Shown one piece after another: positions 51,237-60,448 of a stretch of 64,000 nucleotides of DNA (position 1 is the first letter of the stretch; every line of letters begins with the position of its first letter). The position numbers and the translations under genes were made by a program. Below the pieces are notes generated by a model. It ran no database searches, was not told where the DNA came from, and was given only the letters and a program-made list of their open reading frames with translations. Origin of the DNA: Kitasatospora sp. MAP12-44 (GTDB taxonomy: Bacteria > Actinomycetota > Actinomycetes > Streptomycetales > Streptomycetaceae); the NCBI RefSeq assembly GCF_029892095.1, contig NZ_JARZAE010000004.1:124001-188000 (forward strand), given 5' to 3'.

Positions 51237-51652
51237 TACTGGATCGGTTTGCCCCTTTTGTGGAGCCCCTTTTCCTTCGTGGCGGCCTTCTCCAGATCCT
51301 GCAGCAACTCCGGGTCGACGACCATCCCGGCCGCGTGGTGGTGCGCGCGGGCGACCGTGGAGTCCACGCTGACCAGGCTGAGATCGACCTGTCCACGGGC
51401 TGCGGCCTCGGCGATCATCCCCTCCATCAGCGCCTGGAAGGTCCCCGTGGTCGCCCAGATCTGGAACCGGCCGTAGACGGTCGACCAGGATCCGTAGCGC
51501 TCAGGGACGTCCCGCCATGGACTCCCGGTCCGAAACCTCCACATCACCGCATCGAGCTGTCGGCGCAGGTCGGGGATCGGCCCACGCTCGCCCAGCGGCA
51601 GGAGCGGCTCCACCAACTCCCATTCGGCATCGCTCAGATCACCACGCGTCAC
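51236..51652 (-). CDS. IS5-family transposase, N-terminal frame
   Basis: 138 residues from a GTG at 51652: DLSDAEWELVEPLLPLGERG, QLDAVMWRFRTGSPWRDVPE, and the first catalytic Asp in LVSVDSTVARAHHHAAG. It ends at 51236 beside A-rich slippery runs (AAAAGG in GGAAAAGGGG and CACAAAAGGGG), where -1/+1 frameshifting would join it to the second frame, as in many IS5 elements. Confidence 0.88.
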   Translation of the reverse strand: MTRGDLSDAEWELVEPLLPLGERGPIPDLRRQLDAVMWRFRTGSPWRDVPERYGSWSTVYGRFQIWATTGTFQALMEGMIAEAAARGQVDLSLVSVDSTVARAHHHAAGMVVDPELLQDLEKAATKEKGLHKRGKPIQ

Positions 51653-51727
51653 ACCGCCGTTCTACCGGGCCGAGACCGTCCGGCGTCGGCGAACCACCAA
51701 ACCGTGATCTGAACTCAGAACAGGCCC

Positions 51728-52037
51728 TAGACCGACCGGCAATAGGCAGCGGTGTGCGGCGAGGTGGCCGGTCGAGTGCAGTGCGGGCACGGGTCCACGT
51801 GATCATGGAGTCCTACCTTTCAGGCGTGGGTTCGTACTGGTCACTCGTAAGATCGGTGGGCCCAGGGGCTCTGGGTATGGCTGTCATGGAGGAGCCGATC
51901 GGATGGCTCAGAGAACATGGCCGCCCGGAGCCCCGCGACGACTCGACCGCCAATTGGGATGTGCGACTTGATCGCTCTGTAGGACTACGTCGGCGAGGTC
52001 GTCTGCTGGATCGATTGGCAACGACAAGCTGACGGAG
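51728..52037 (+). ncRNA. Candidate bridge-RNA region of IS110 element
   Basis: 310 bases without a gene between the IS5 right end and the IS110 recombinase start. In the IS110 group the non-coding segment upstream of the recombinase encodes the structured bridge RNA that pairs with target and donor DNA. This stretch has the right position and length. Local pairing such as GGGCCC around 51868 and complementary GATCG/CGATC segments is visible, but I cannot fold it by eye. The left end of the IS is not defined. Confidence 0.4.
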
Positions 52038-53234
52038 GTGGCCGTGCCCCGGATCTGGGCCGGAGTGGACATCGGCAAGGAGCATCACCACTGCGTGGTG
52101 CTCAACGATCGGGGCGAGCGTCTGCTCTCCCGCCGGGTCCTGAATGACGAAGGGGTCCTGCTGGAACTGATCCGCGACGTCCTGGACATCGACCAGGACG
52201 TGCTGTGGGCAGTGGACATCAACCACGGTGGTGCAGCCCTGTTGATCGGCCTGCTGCTCAACCACGACCTGCCCATGGCCTACCTCACCGGCCTGGCGGT
52301 CCACCGAGCCTCGGGCACCTACCGCGGCGAAGCCAAGACGGATGCGAAGGACGCATTCGTCATCGCCGACCAGGCCCGCATGCGCCGTGATCTGGGCCGG
52401 CTGCGGCCTGGCGACGAGATAGCTGTCGACTTGCGCATTCTCACCACCCGCCGCACCGATCTGGTCAGCGACCGCACCCGCCAGATCAACCGGCTCCGCG
52501 CCCAACTGCTGGAGTTCTTCCCAGCGTTGGAACGCGCACTGGACCTTACCAACAAGGGTCCTGTCGTTCTCCTGACGGGCTACCAGACCCCGGCCGCCAT
52601 CCGCCGAAGCGGCGCGAAGCGCATCGAGACCTGGCTGCGCAACCGCAAGGTCCGAAGCGCAGAGATCCTGGCGAAGACCGCCGTGGAAGCGGCGCAATCT
52701 CAGCAGAGCGCGCTGCCCGGCGAGAAGCTCGCCGCCGCCATGGTGATCCGCATGGCCAAGGCGGTGATGGCCCTCGACGAGGAGATCGCCGAGCTCGACG
52801 CACTCATCGAGGCCCGGTTTCGCGAGCATCCGCATGCCGAGGTGATCCGCAGCCTGCCGGGGATGGGCAGCCAGCTCGGGGCCGAGTTCATCGCCGCCAC
52901 CGGCGGTGACATGGGTGCCTTCGCCAGCGCGGACCGCCTGGCCGGCTACGGCGGCGTCGCCCCGGCTCCCCGGGACTCCGGCCGCATCAGCGGCAACCTT
53001 CACCGCCCTCGGCGCTACCACCGGGGCCTGCTGCGGGTCTTCTACCTCTCCGCGATGGCCAGCCTCAGATCCTGCCCCGCGTCCCGGACCTACTACGACC
53101 GCAAGCGCGCCGAGGGTAAGGGGCACAAGCAGGTCCTGATCGCGCTCGCGCGCCGAAGAGTGAACGTGCTGTGGGCGATGATCCGCGACGGAGCGTGCTA
53201 CCAGGCAGCACCACCAGTCACGGCGGCGGGTTGA
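52038..53234 (+). CDS. IS110-family recombinase/transposase
   Basis: 398 residues. N-terminal DEDD RuvC-like domain: IWAGVDIGKEHHHCVVLN (Asp), VLWAVDINHGG (Asp), YRGEAKTDAKDAFVIADQAR (Asp-Asp). A helical linker follows, then the C-terminal Transposase_20 domain: IRSLPGMGSQLGAEFIAATG, FASADRLAGYGGVAPAPRDS with the catalytic Ser. GTG start with GGAGG upstream. All key residues are present, so it may be active. The element is RNA-guided in known relatives (IS621). Confidence 0.92.
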   Translation: MAVPRIWAGVDIGKEHHHCVVLNDRGERLLSRRVLNDEGVLLELIRDVLDIDQDVLWAVDINHGGAALLIGLLLNHDLPMAYLTGLAVHRASGTYRGEAKTDAKDAFVIADQARMRRDLGRLRPGDEIAVDLRILTTRRTDLVSDRTRQINRLRAQLLEFFPALERALDLTNKGPVVLLTGYQTPAAIRRSGAKRIETWLRNRKVRSAEILAKTAVEAAQSQQSALPGEKLAAAMVIRMAKAVMALDEEIAELDALIEARFREHPHAEVIRSLPGMGSQLGAEFIAATGGDMGAFASADRLAGYGGVAPAPRDSGRISGNLHRPRRYHRGLLRVFYLSAMASLRSCPASRTYYDRKRAEGKGHKQVLIALARRRVNVLWAMIRDGACYQAAPPVTAAG

Positions 53235-53282
53235 CAACGGCATTGGGATGTTCTCTACGCTCAGTGATCACGAAGGACGGCC

Positions 53283-54053
53283 GTGCCCGCGCTGCCATTT
53301 TGCCTGCTCGAACCCCTCTGGGACCAGTTCGCCGCTCTCCTGCCCGTCCGGGGAGAGTTCGTCGTGGACCATCCGCTCGGCTGTCATCGCCGCCGGATCT
53401 CCGACCGGACGGTCTTCGAGCACATCGTGCTCGCGCTGGTCCACGGCTCCGGCTACGAGCGCATCTCCACCCCCGGCTGTTCCGACCGCACGATCAGACG
53501 CCGTGTCAACGAGTGGGCCGAGCTGGGGATATCCGAGAAGGTGCACGCCCTCGCGCTCGCGGCGTACGACCGGATGATCGGCCTCGGGCTGGGCGAGATC
53601 TCGGTCGACGGCTGCATCACCAAGGCCCCGGCCGGCGGCGAGAAGGCCGGACGGTCGCCAGTGGACCGGGGCGACTCGCCCCTGCTCGGCCCCACGCTGG
53701 ACGCGGCGAAAGCTCAGGTCGGCACGATGCCCGAGACGGTCAACGTCAACCTCGACCGCGGCTACGACAGCGCCAAGTCGCGCACGCTGATAGCCCAGTT
53801 GGGATATACGGCAGAGATCGCACGCAAGGGCGTTCCCGCCCCGATCCAGGCCGGCAAGCGCTGGGTGGTCGAGCGCACGCACTCGTGGATGAACGACTTC
53901 GGCAAGCTGCGTCGCTGCACGGAGCGCAGTGGCAGCGTCGTGGACTTCTACCTCTACCTCGCCGCCACCCTCGTCACGCTCCGCATGCTGATCCGCCGAG
54001 CAACGAGCCGCTACCGCTGGGACGGCCGCCCCACCACCCGACGCCTCAAGTGA
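53283..54053 (+). pseudogene. IS5-family transposase with in-frame core deletion
   Basis: 256 residues, GTG start. N-terminal DUF4096-type HTH: LEPLWDQFAALLPVRGEFVV ... RISDRTVFEHIVLALVHGSG. The core begins EISVDGCITKAPAGGEKAGR SPVDRG but jumps straight to DSPLLGPTLDAAK. In family members about 25 residues (a KxGLKRS..., ...GxxxAGANRH-like strand pair) lie between SPVDRG and DSPLL. The rest, NLDRGYDSAKSRTLI and RKGVPAPIQAGKRWVVERTH, is intact. Loss of core strands should abolish activity while leaving the frame open. Confidence 0.7.
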
Positions 54054-54165
54054 TCCATTTGCCGGCCGGTCTTACTTGCAGTGTCGGTTTGTAGGCCGAC
54101 ACCGGGTCTGACCGTCTGTTTGTGGATGTCGGGAGGGCGCGTCTCACCCAGTAGGGTCCACCGGC
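54054..54165. other. Short region between IS5 remnant and integrase remnant
   Basis: 112 bases with no gene. GCCGGCCGGTC and GTCGG...CCGAC complementary pieces near 54062-54100 may be an IS end, but terminal repeats could not be confirmed. Confidence 0.35.
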
Positions 54166-55424
54166 ATGCAACAAGTGTTCTACTCATCAGCAGGTTGGGA
54201 AACCTGGGGGCTGGAGTTCAAGCCGGTCATACCGGAGGGCATGTCGTTGATCTTCGACGATGACCTGCTCTTCGAGGACGCGGACGGCCTGAGGTGCTCG
54301 GCGGTGGTGAACGGTGGGCCTGCGAGCTGCCGACCCACAAGGTCCCGGCGGACAACTCCTGGCCCTCGTACGTCCGGGTTGTCCGGGAGTGGATGGAATT
54401 CGGCGCCGAGTACGGCGTGAGTCTGCTGGATAGCCGGGACCGGCTGAAGGCACTGCTCGGCGCGTACTCGGTCCACCGCTCGCGCGGCCCGTTGAAAGAC
54501 CGGTTCAAGGCATCGACGTGGAACCACCACATGGCCATCCTCGGCAGGTTCTACTCCTGGGCGACCGACAACGGCCATGCCACGGCGGTGCCGTTCACCT
54601 ACCGTTACGCCACCGGGGTGTTCGGCGGCCAGATCCGCGAGATGACGGTGAACCAGGCCCGTCGGCGGCAGCCGAAGGAGCACGTGACGATCAAGTACCT
54701 GGAGGAGGACTTCGCCGAGCTCTTCTTCAAGGGTCTGGCCCGGCTGCAGCCGGACGGCAGCCCCGAGCGGGGCTACCGGGGCCGGGAGATGGCGCGCAAC
54801 GCGGCGGTGGGCCGGTTCATGTTCGCGTCCGGGCCGAGGAACCAGGAGTTCAGCTATCTGCTGGCCGCCGAAGTGCCCGCGCTGCCCGCGCGCCGGACAC
54901 CGATGCCGCTCCCCTTCTCGCTGCCGTGGGGCATCACCAAGGGCGGCAAGTTCCGGCACACGTGGATCGACTACGACACGTTGGCCGAGCTGCACAACTA
55001 CCTGGCGTTCGAGCGGGCGAGCGCGGTGCGGGGCTCATCGTGGATGCCGCCGAGCCGCTGGGGCGAGCCGCTGATGGTGACCGAGGCCGACGCCTTAGGC
55101 GGCCGGGTCAACGGCTCCCGGCTGCGCTGGGAGGACCTGGGGCCCGGCGAGCGCCGCCGCCTGGTGGCACCCGGCGGCGGGTCGATGCTGTGTGATGCGG
55201 ACGCCGCGCTCGCGCTCTACCTGACCGGCCACGAACCGCTGCTGGTCCTGCGTGACCTGCTCGGCCACTCCAGCGCCTTGACCACGGAGAAGTACCTGCA
55301 CCGGCTCGACACCACCCGGATCTTCGCCGAACTGCCCCCGGCCGCAGCCGGACACTCGAAGGCCGACATGCGGGCCGCCGAGCACGAAGCGGCTGCCGAG
55401 TTCGACGACGAGGACGACATCTGA
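54166..55424 (+). pseudogene. Tyrosine site-specific recombinase, frameshifted and missing catalytic box
   Basis: The first frame reads MQQVFYSSAGWETWGLEFKP ... FDDDLLFEDADGLRCSAVVN and shifts near 54315 to WACELPTHKVPADNSWPSYV, the core-binding domain of a Streptomyces integrase. A one-base loss explains it. Further on, EMARNAAVGRFMFASGPRNQ EFSYLL (box I Arg), GITKGGKFRHTW (Lys) and LLVLRDLLGHSSALTTEKYL (Tyr) are present, but between VAPGGGSML and DADAALALYL about 60 residues including the HxxRH box are absent. So two independent lesions. A shorter ORF from 54294 stays open. Confidence 0.8.
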
Positions 55425-56012
55425 TGCCCGCAACCATGGTCGAGACACCGCTGGGCATCGAGGCGTCCTTCAGCGACGGGACCACCTGCAGCCGCTTCGT
55501 CAGCAGCCAGGTGCACCAGAAGGCCGTCACCCGAAATCCCGCTCTTGCCCGTGAGCTGCTGCTCGGTCTGGTGGACCTGGTCCATCCGCACGGAGAGCTC
55601 GACTCGGAGGGGGCTGTTGCGCACTACCTGTCGTCCATCAGAGCGCTGACCAACGGTCTGGCGGAGCAAGGCTTCCTGGGGACCTGCGCCGACCTGACGC
55701 GCGGAACGCTCGCCGGCTTGTGGATAGGGGCGCACGGGCGCCGCCCGGGGATCGAGGAGCGGGCCGCGCGCGATGCTCAGGCGCGCCGACGACCTGCACA
55801 AACTGCTGCGGCCGGAAGTACGGGAGTTGGTCGACGGGCGGATCTTCAACAAGGACTACGAGCACGGCACGTTCGAGTCGTACAGCCGCGCTGCGGAAGC
55901 CGCCGAGCCCGCCGAAGACCAGCTGAACCGCAGCATGAGGGCGGGGGCCATGGTGGCGATGGCGCAGTGGACGGGCAGTTCACCGGTCACGTTCTGGCGG
56001 ATGGGGATGTAA
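55424..56012 (+). pseudogene. Integrase-associated protein, frameshifted remnant
   Basis: ATG at 55424 overlaps the integrase stop (TGATG). The first frame gives VETPLGIEASFSDGTTCSRF, VTRNPALARELLLGLVDLVH, ALTNGLAEQGFLG and then breaks up after about 55750; a second frame continues ADDLHKLLRPEVRELVDGRI, FNKDYEHGTFESYS and ends at 56012. The two halves look like one protein with a frameshift and probably a central deletion. Genes in this position downstream of actinobacterial integrases are often second recombinases; this one has no visible catalytic box. Confidence 0.55.
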
Positions 56013-56224
56013 TCCAGCACTACGTTCTGAGACCGCGGACCGACCCAACTACTCCGGCAAGCCGGCGGTGACCTCAGGCTTGCCTGCTCGCCGGGATCCG
56101 TGGCCGCGCGCATCGTCTTCCCCCCGGACCACGCCTCGGACCTGGACCTTTCCAGGGCGGTTCGGTGCCATGCCGCCCGTGTCCCGGAGCCCGGGTGTTG
56201 CGGACCGGCGGAACCCGGATTAGA

Positions 56225-56242
56225 TTACGTACCGGAACGTAA
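56225..56242. promoter_or_regulatory. Palindromic operator TTACGT-N6-ACGTAA
   Basis: TTACGTACCGGAACGTAA, symmetric at 16 of 18 bases, sits directly upstream of AGGAGG and the aldo/keto reductase start. It is the likely binding site of the TetR encoded as second gene of the operon. Confidence 0.65.
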
Positions 56243-56253
56243 AGGAGGTGGCG

Positions 56254-57240
56254 ATGCGCCACACCACACTCGGATCACTCCAAGTCTCGGCGCAGGGACT
56301 GGGCTGTATGAGCATGAGCGAGTACTACGGCCGGTCCGACTGGGACCAGGCCCTCTCGGCCGTCCACCGCGCACTGGATCTGGGTGTCACCCTGCTCGAC
56401 ACCGCCGACATCTACGGCGCCGGCCACAATGAGGTCCTGCTCGGCCGCGCGATCGCGGACCGGCGCGAGGGCGTCGTGGTAGCCACCAAGTTCGGCATCG
56501 ACCGCTCGGCGGGCGATCACCGTCGCCGTGTGCGCGGGGAGCCGGACTACGTGCGCCGCAGCTGCGACGCCTCGCTACTGCGCCTGGGCGTCGACCACAT
56601 CGACCTGTACTACCTGCACCGGCCACCGCAGGACGTCGAGCTCGCCGAGACCGTACAGGCGATGTCGGAGCTGGTGGCCGCAGGCAAGGTGCGCCACCTC
56701 GGGCTGTGCGAGGTCGACGCGGACCAGCTGCGGCAGGCGCACGCCGTGCACCCGATCGCCGCAGTGCAGAGCGAGTACTCCCTGTGGAGCCGGGAGGTCG
56801 AAGCCGTCGTACCGGCCATGGCCGAGCTCGGCGTCGGCCTGGTGCCGTACGCGCCGCTGGGGCGCGGTTTCCTGACCGGAGAGGTGGATCCGGGCTCGCT
56901 GGGAGAGAACGACTCCCGACGCGCCCATCCCCGGTTCCAGGGCGATCACGCCGCCGCCAACCGGCGGCTGGCCGAGACGGTGGGCGCGCTGGCGGCGCAG
57001 CTGGGTGTGACCGGCGCGCAGCTCGCGCTGGCCTGGGTGTACGCCCGCGGTCGGCAGCTGGGGATCTGCGTGGCACCCATTCCCGGCACCAGCAGCCCGC
57101 AGCACGTGGCCGAGAACGTGGCCGCGCTCACGATCTCGCTGGACGACGCGGTGCTGGCGCGGCTCGATCCGCTCGCCCGGGAAGTGTCCGGCGAGCGGCA
57201 CGGCCCGCTCCAGGCCGTCCAACCCCCGGCTCAGCCGTGA
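56254..57240 (+). CDS. Aldo/keto reductase
   Basis: 328 residues. AKR signatures: [20 protein letters not shown] (catalytic Asp, Tyr), [10 protein letters not shown] (Lys), [20 protein letters not shown] (His), [17 protein letters not shown] and a C-terminal [23 protein letters not shown] site. The ATG at 56254 is chosen because AGGAGG lies at proper spacing; a GTG at 56248 is too close. First gene of a four-gene operon; its TGA overlaps the next GTG. Confidence 0.93.
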   Translation: MRHTTLGSLQVSAQGLGCMSMSEYYGRSDWDQALSAVHRALDLGVTLLDTADIYGAGHNEVLLGRAIADRREGVVVATKFGIDRSAGDHRRRVRGEPDYVRRSCDASLLRLGVDHIDLYYLHRPPQDVELAETVQAMSELVAAGKVRHLGLCEVDADQLRQAHAVHPIAAVQSEYSLWSREVEAVVPAMAELGVGLVPYAPLGRGFLTGEVDPGSLGENDSRRAHPRFQGDHAAANRRLAETVGALAAQLGVTGAQLALAWVYARGRQLGICVAPIPGTSSPQHVAENVAALTISLDDAVLARLDPLAREVSGERHGPLQAVQPPAQP

Positions 57241-57869
57241 ACGGCCCGCAGACCCGCGGCCGGGGACGGCCTCGCGAGCCCGAGCACGAGGAGCTGGTGC
57301 TCACCGCCGCCACGCAACTGCTCCTGGAAGGCGGCGTCGCCGCGTGCACGGTCGAGGCGGTGAGCCGCCGCAGCGGCGTGAGCAAGCCCACGATCTACCG
57401 GCGCTGGCCGCACCGCACCGCGCTGGCGATCGAGGCCTTCGCCGCGCACATCGGCCGTCTGGTGCCGCTGGTCGAGACCGGGGACAGTGCGCACGACCTG
57501 GTCCAGGCCGTAGCCCGTCTGGCTGAGTACTACCAGGGTCGCGACGGCGTCGTCTTCGCCCAGCTGGTCGCCGCCGCCGTGCTGGAACCCGGCACCGCCG
57601 ACCTGCTCAACTCCCGGTTCTTCGCGCCGCGCCGCGCGGCGCTGCGCGAGCTGTGGGAACGCGGGGTCGCGCGCGGCGAGCTCGACCCGCACGTCGAGCC
57701 CGACGCGGCGATCGATCTGCTGTTCGGCCCGGCAGCGTTCCGCCTGATGCTCGGCCACCAGCCCGTCGACGTGGACTCCTGCGTGCACCTGGCCCGCACC
57801 GCCCTGCAGGGCCTGATCCTCACCCGACCGACCACACCGTCCCCCGCACCGAAGGCAACCGGAGGTTAG
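57237..57869 (+). CDS. TetR-family transcriptional regulator
   Basis: 210 residues, GTG overlapping the preceding stop. [59 protein letters not shown]. The C-terminal domain ([40 protein letters not shown]) is TetR_C_11-like. Being the second gene of the operon it should be autoregulated through the palindrome at 56225. Confidence 0.92.
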   Translation: MNGPQTRGRGRPREPEHEELVLTAATQLLLEGGVAACTVEAVSRRSGVSKPTIYRRWPHRTALAIEAFAAHIGRLVPLVETGDSAHDLVQAVARLAEYYQGRDGVVFAQLVAAAVLEPGTADLLNSRFFAPRRAALRELWERGVARGELDPHVEPDAAIDLLFGPAAFRLMLGHQPVDVDSCVHLARTALQGLILTRPTTPSPAPKATGG

Positions 57870-57872
57870 ACC

Positions 57873-58649
57873 ATGCTGCCCATCACCGACACTCCTCAGC
57901 AGCCCCAGGCGAAGCACCCCGGGCGCACCCTCGTGGCCTCGCACTCGTTCAGTTTCGCCCGCCGCGAATGGATCGAGGCCAGCGCTCCGCTGTCGGAGCA
58001 GTTCCGGGTCGTCGCCGTGGACGCGCCCGGCCACGGCGAGGCGCGGGAGATCCCCGGCTACACGATGGCCGAGATGGCCGCCGCGTTCGCCGCCACGATC
58101 AACGAGCTCGGCCTAACCGACTACGTGCTGGTCGGCCACTCGATGACCGGAAAGGTCATGCAGATCCTCGCCAGCCGGGCCGGCACCGGGCTGGGGCTCA
58201 AGCATCCCCCGGCGAAGCTCGTGCTGATCACCCCCACCCCGCTCGGGCAGGAGGTCGGCGGCGAGGACCTGCCGCGCGAACTGTTCGAGAGCCGCAGGGG
58301 CCACGCTGACGCGGAGAAGTTCGTGCTGGACCGCACCGCGGTACCGCTGGCGCCGAAGGTGTTCGACCGCACCTGCGAGGACTACGCGCGGATGAACCGC
58401 AAGGCCTGGGACGCCTGGCTGCACAAGGGGATCTATGAGGACTGGACCGAGCGCGCCGCGCCGATCGACGTCGAGACCCTGCTGATCGTCGCCGACAGCG
58501 ACCCGGTCTGGGGCCTGGAGATGCAGAAGAAGCTGACGGTGCCCCACCTGTCCAACGTCACGATCGCCTCGGTCGACTCCGGACACCAGGTGCCGCTGGA
58601 GGCGCCGCAGGCCCTGTCCGACCTCATCACCGCCTTCGCCGCGTCATGA
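57873..58649 (+). CDS. Alpha/beta hydrolase
   Basis: 258 residues. Ser nucleophile elbow VLVGHSMTGKVMQILA, oxyanion-type SHSFSFARREW near the N-terminus, VVAVDAPGHGEAREIPGYTM, late Asp in TLLIVADSDPVWG and His in VDSGHQVPLEAP, completing the Ser-Asp-His triad. Start ATG three bases after the TetR stop, with GGAGG upstream. Overlaps the following gene by four bases (ATGA). Probably hydrolyses an ester or lactone made by the pathway. Confidence 0.9.
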   Translation: MLPITDTPQQPQAKHPGRTLVASHSFSFARREWIEASAPLSEQFRVVAVDAPGHGEAREIPGYTMAEMAAAFAATINELGLTDYVLVGHSMTGKVMQILASRAGTGLGLKHPPAKLVLITPTPLGQEVGGEDLPRELFESRRGHADAEKFVLDRTAVPLAPKVFDRTCEDYARMNRKAWDAWLHKGIYEDWTERAAPIDVETLLIVADSDPVWGLEMQKKLTVPHLSNVTIASVDSGHQVPLEAPQALSDLITAFAAS

Positions 58650-59281
58650 CCGGCGCCGCTCAGCCATCGACCGCAGACCGGGACTGGGGCGGGCGACTGC
58701 CCCTGGCCTCCCGCGGTCCGCTCACCGAGGACCAGCTCGCCGCGCAACGACGTATACAGGCCGAGGTAGTGCCGTGGGCCCGGGAGGCGGGGACCGCTGC
58801 GGCCACGGCCGAAGGAGATCCGATCGGCCCATTCAACGCGTTCGTGCACCGTCCCGCCGCTGGCATGGCCTTCCTGGACTGGGTCCTCGCCGACCAGGCC
58901 CACTCGTCCCTGACCGCGCCCCTGCGTGAGATCGTCATCCTCACCGTCGGGGCGGTGTGGAACTGCGAGTACGAGATCTACGTCCACACCGCGATGGCCC
59001 GGCACACCGGCGTCGCGGAGCCGGTGATCGAGGCCGTCCTCGCCGGGCGCTCAAGTGTCGACTTCTCGTCCACCGAGGCAACCGTCCACCGCTTCACCGA
59101 CGAACTGGCACGCACGCGGTCCGTCTGCGACGACACGTACCGCCTCGCGGTCGAGGCGGTAGGGCAGACCGGCGTCCTGGACATGGTCAACCTGATCGGC
59201 GCATACCTCGCGACTTCGGCCCTGCTCAACGCCTTCCGGGTACCCGCACCACGTCCAGCCGAGCCGGCTAGTAAAACCTGA
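58646..59281 (+). CDS. Carboxymuconolactone decarboxylase (CMD/AhpD-like) family protein
   Basis: 211 residues. The core ALREIVILTV-like stretch LREIVILTVGAVWNCEYEIY VHTAMARHTGVAEPVIEAVL carries the Glu-x-x-x-x-His proton-relay pattern, with a single Cys instead of the AhpD CxxC, so it is a CMD-type rather than a peroxidase. A second half VHRFTDELARTRSVCDDTYR is helical. Last gene of the operon; function in the pathway unknown. Confidence 0.87.
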   Translation: MTGAAQPSTADRDWGGRLPLASRGPLTEDQLAAQRRIQAEVVPWAREAGTAAATAEGDPIGPFNAFVHRPAAGMAFLDWVLADQAHSSLTAPLREIVILTVGAVWNCEYEIYVHTAMARHTGVAEPVIEAVLAGRSSVDFSSTEATVHRFTDELARTRSVCDDTYRLAVEAVGQTGVLDMVNLIGAYLATSALLNAFRVPAPRPAEPASKT

Positions 59282-59446
59282 CTTCCCGTCACCAGCGATG
59301 TGATCTCAGTCACGCGATCGGGTACTGCAAGAGACAGCCAGGCAATTTCAGAGCGACACGTCCATCGGCTCCGGCGGATCTACAAAGCGACGCGACCAGC
59401 GTGGGACACAGACTTTGTAGAAACAACGGTGCGGTACGGCGACCGG

Positions 59447-60448
59447 CTACCCCGGGCCGGTGGCCAGCGAGTCGCCCAGCGAGGAGCGCTGGTAGAGCAC
59501 CGCCCGGCCGTTGCGGGTGCGCTCCAGCAGCCCGGCGGCCGCCAGTGCTCCGAGGTGGCGGCTCACCGCGCCGGGCGTGACCCCGAGCCGTTGCGCCAGC
59601 GCGGTGGTGGTCGCCGGCGTGCCGAGCAGGCCGAGCAGGCGGGCCCGGGGCGCACCGATCAGCTCCGCGAGGGCGGTGGAGGCGGCGACCGCGCAGGTGG
59701 CCAGGCCTTCGGCCATGGTGCCGCGGCCCCGGGCCGGGTAGACGACCACCGGGGCACCGCTCGGCGAGATCTCGGTGCGCGCCGCGCGGGCGAAGAGCGT
59801 GGGTACCAGCACCAGTCCGCGCCCGGCCACCGGCTCCCGCCGGGCCGGTTCGGGCGCTGGGGACCGGTCATTGAGGATCCGCAGTGCGCCGTCGGCCCAG
59901 GAGACCCGCGGGTCCAGATCGGCGAACAGCCCGGCCACCCCGGATTCGGCGAGCCGGCGGCCCCGGTAGGCGAGATCGGCTTCCAGGACGGTCCGCGCCC
60001 GCGGCCACCAGGCGGGCTCCAGGCAGCGCGCCCAGTACGTGCCGAGCGCGGTGACCACCCGGACGCGCAGCGCGAGCGGATCGTCGGACAATCGGTCGAG
60101 CAGCTGCGGCAGCGGGCTGCCGTCGCACGCGTAGGCCGTGCGGATGTCGGCGAGCAGCTGGCCCGGGGGCGTCGCGGCGAGCAGCGTCAACTCGTCCCGG
60201 ATGCACGGCCGGCAGCTACGCGGGCGCGGGGTCAGCGCGTCCGGGCAGAAGCCCCGGGGCGTCACCAGGGCATCCAGCAGTTCGGTGTCCAGTCCGGCGT
60301 ATCCGCGCGCCCAGGACAGCATCCAGCCGCGCTGCTCGGGGAATTCGCCGGGCTGACCGCGTAATCGCAGGCTGCGTACCGTCTCGTGCAGTGGGGAGTA
60401 CCCGCACCAGGTGGCGGCGAGGTCGTCGACGCCCAGGAGATAGGTCAT
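59447..60448 (-). CDS. DUF5937-type ArsR-family regulator
   Basis: 333 residues, unusually long for ArsR. The N-terminal 230 residues form a DUF5937-like domain (DDLAATWCGYSPLHETVRSL, WARCLEPAWWPRARTVLEAD, LVLVPTLFA). The C-terminal 90 residues are the winged helix: LLGLLGTPATTTALAQRLGV, TPGAVSRHLGALAAAGLLER, GRAVLYQRSSLGDSL. This arrangement is typical of Streptomyces regulators with an attached sensing domain. Convergent with the CMD gene and divergent from the esterase at 60826, its possible target. Confidence 0.88.
   Translation of the reverse strand: MTYLLGVDDLAATWCGYSPLHETVRSLRLRGQPGEFPEQRGWMLSWARGYAGLDTELLDALVTPRGFCPDALTPRPRSCRPCIRDELTLLAATPPGQLLADIRTAYACDGSPLPQLLDRLSDDPLALRVRVVTALGTYWARCLEPAWWPRARTVLEADLAYRGRRLAESGVAGLFADLDPRVSWADGALRILNDRSPAPEPARREPVAGRGLVLVPTLFARAARTEISPSGAPVVVYPARGRGTMAEGLATCAVAASTALAELIGAPRARLLGLLGTPATTTALAQRLGVTPGAVSRHLGALAAAGLLERTRNGRAVLYQRSSLGDSLATGPG

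Larger units (their letters stand above)
50626..51727 (-). mobile_element. Complete IS5-family insertion sequence
   Basis: Terminal inverted repeats of 23 bases: GGGCCTGTTCTGAGTTCAGA... at 50626-50648 and its exact complement at 51705-51727. TA flanks both ends (TA|GGGCC and GGCCC|TA), consistent with a TA target duplication. About 1.1 kb, containing two overlapping frames for one transposase. Confidence 0.9.
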
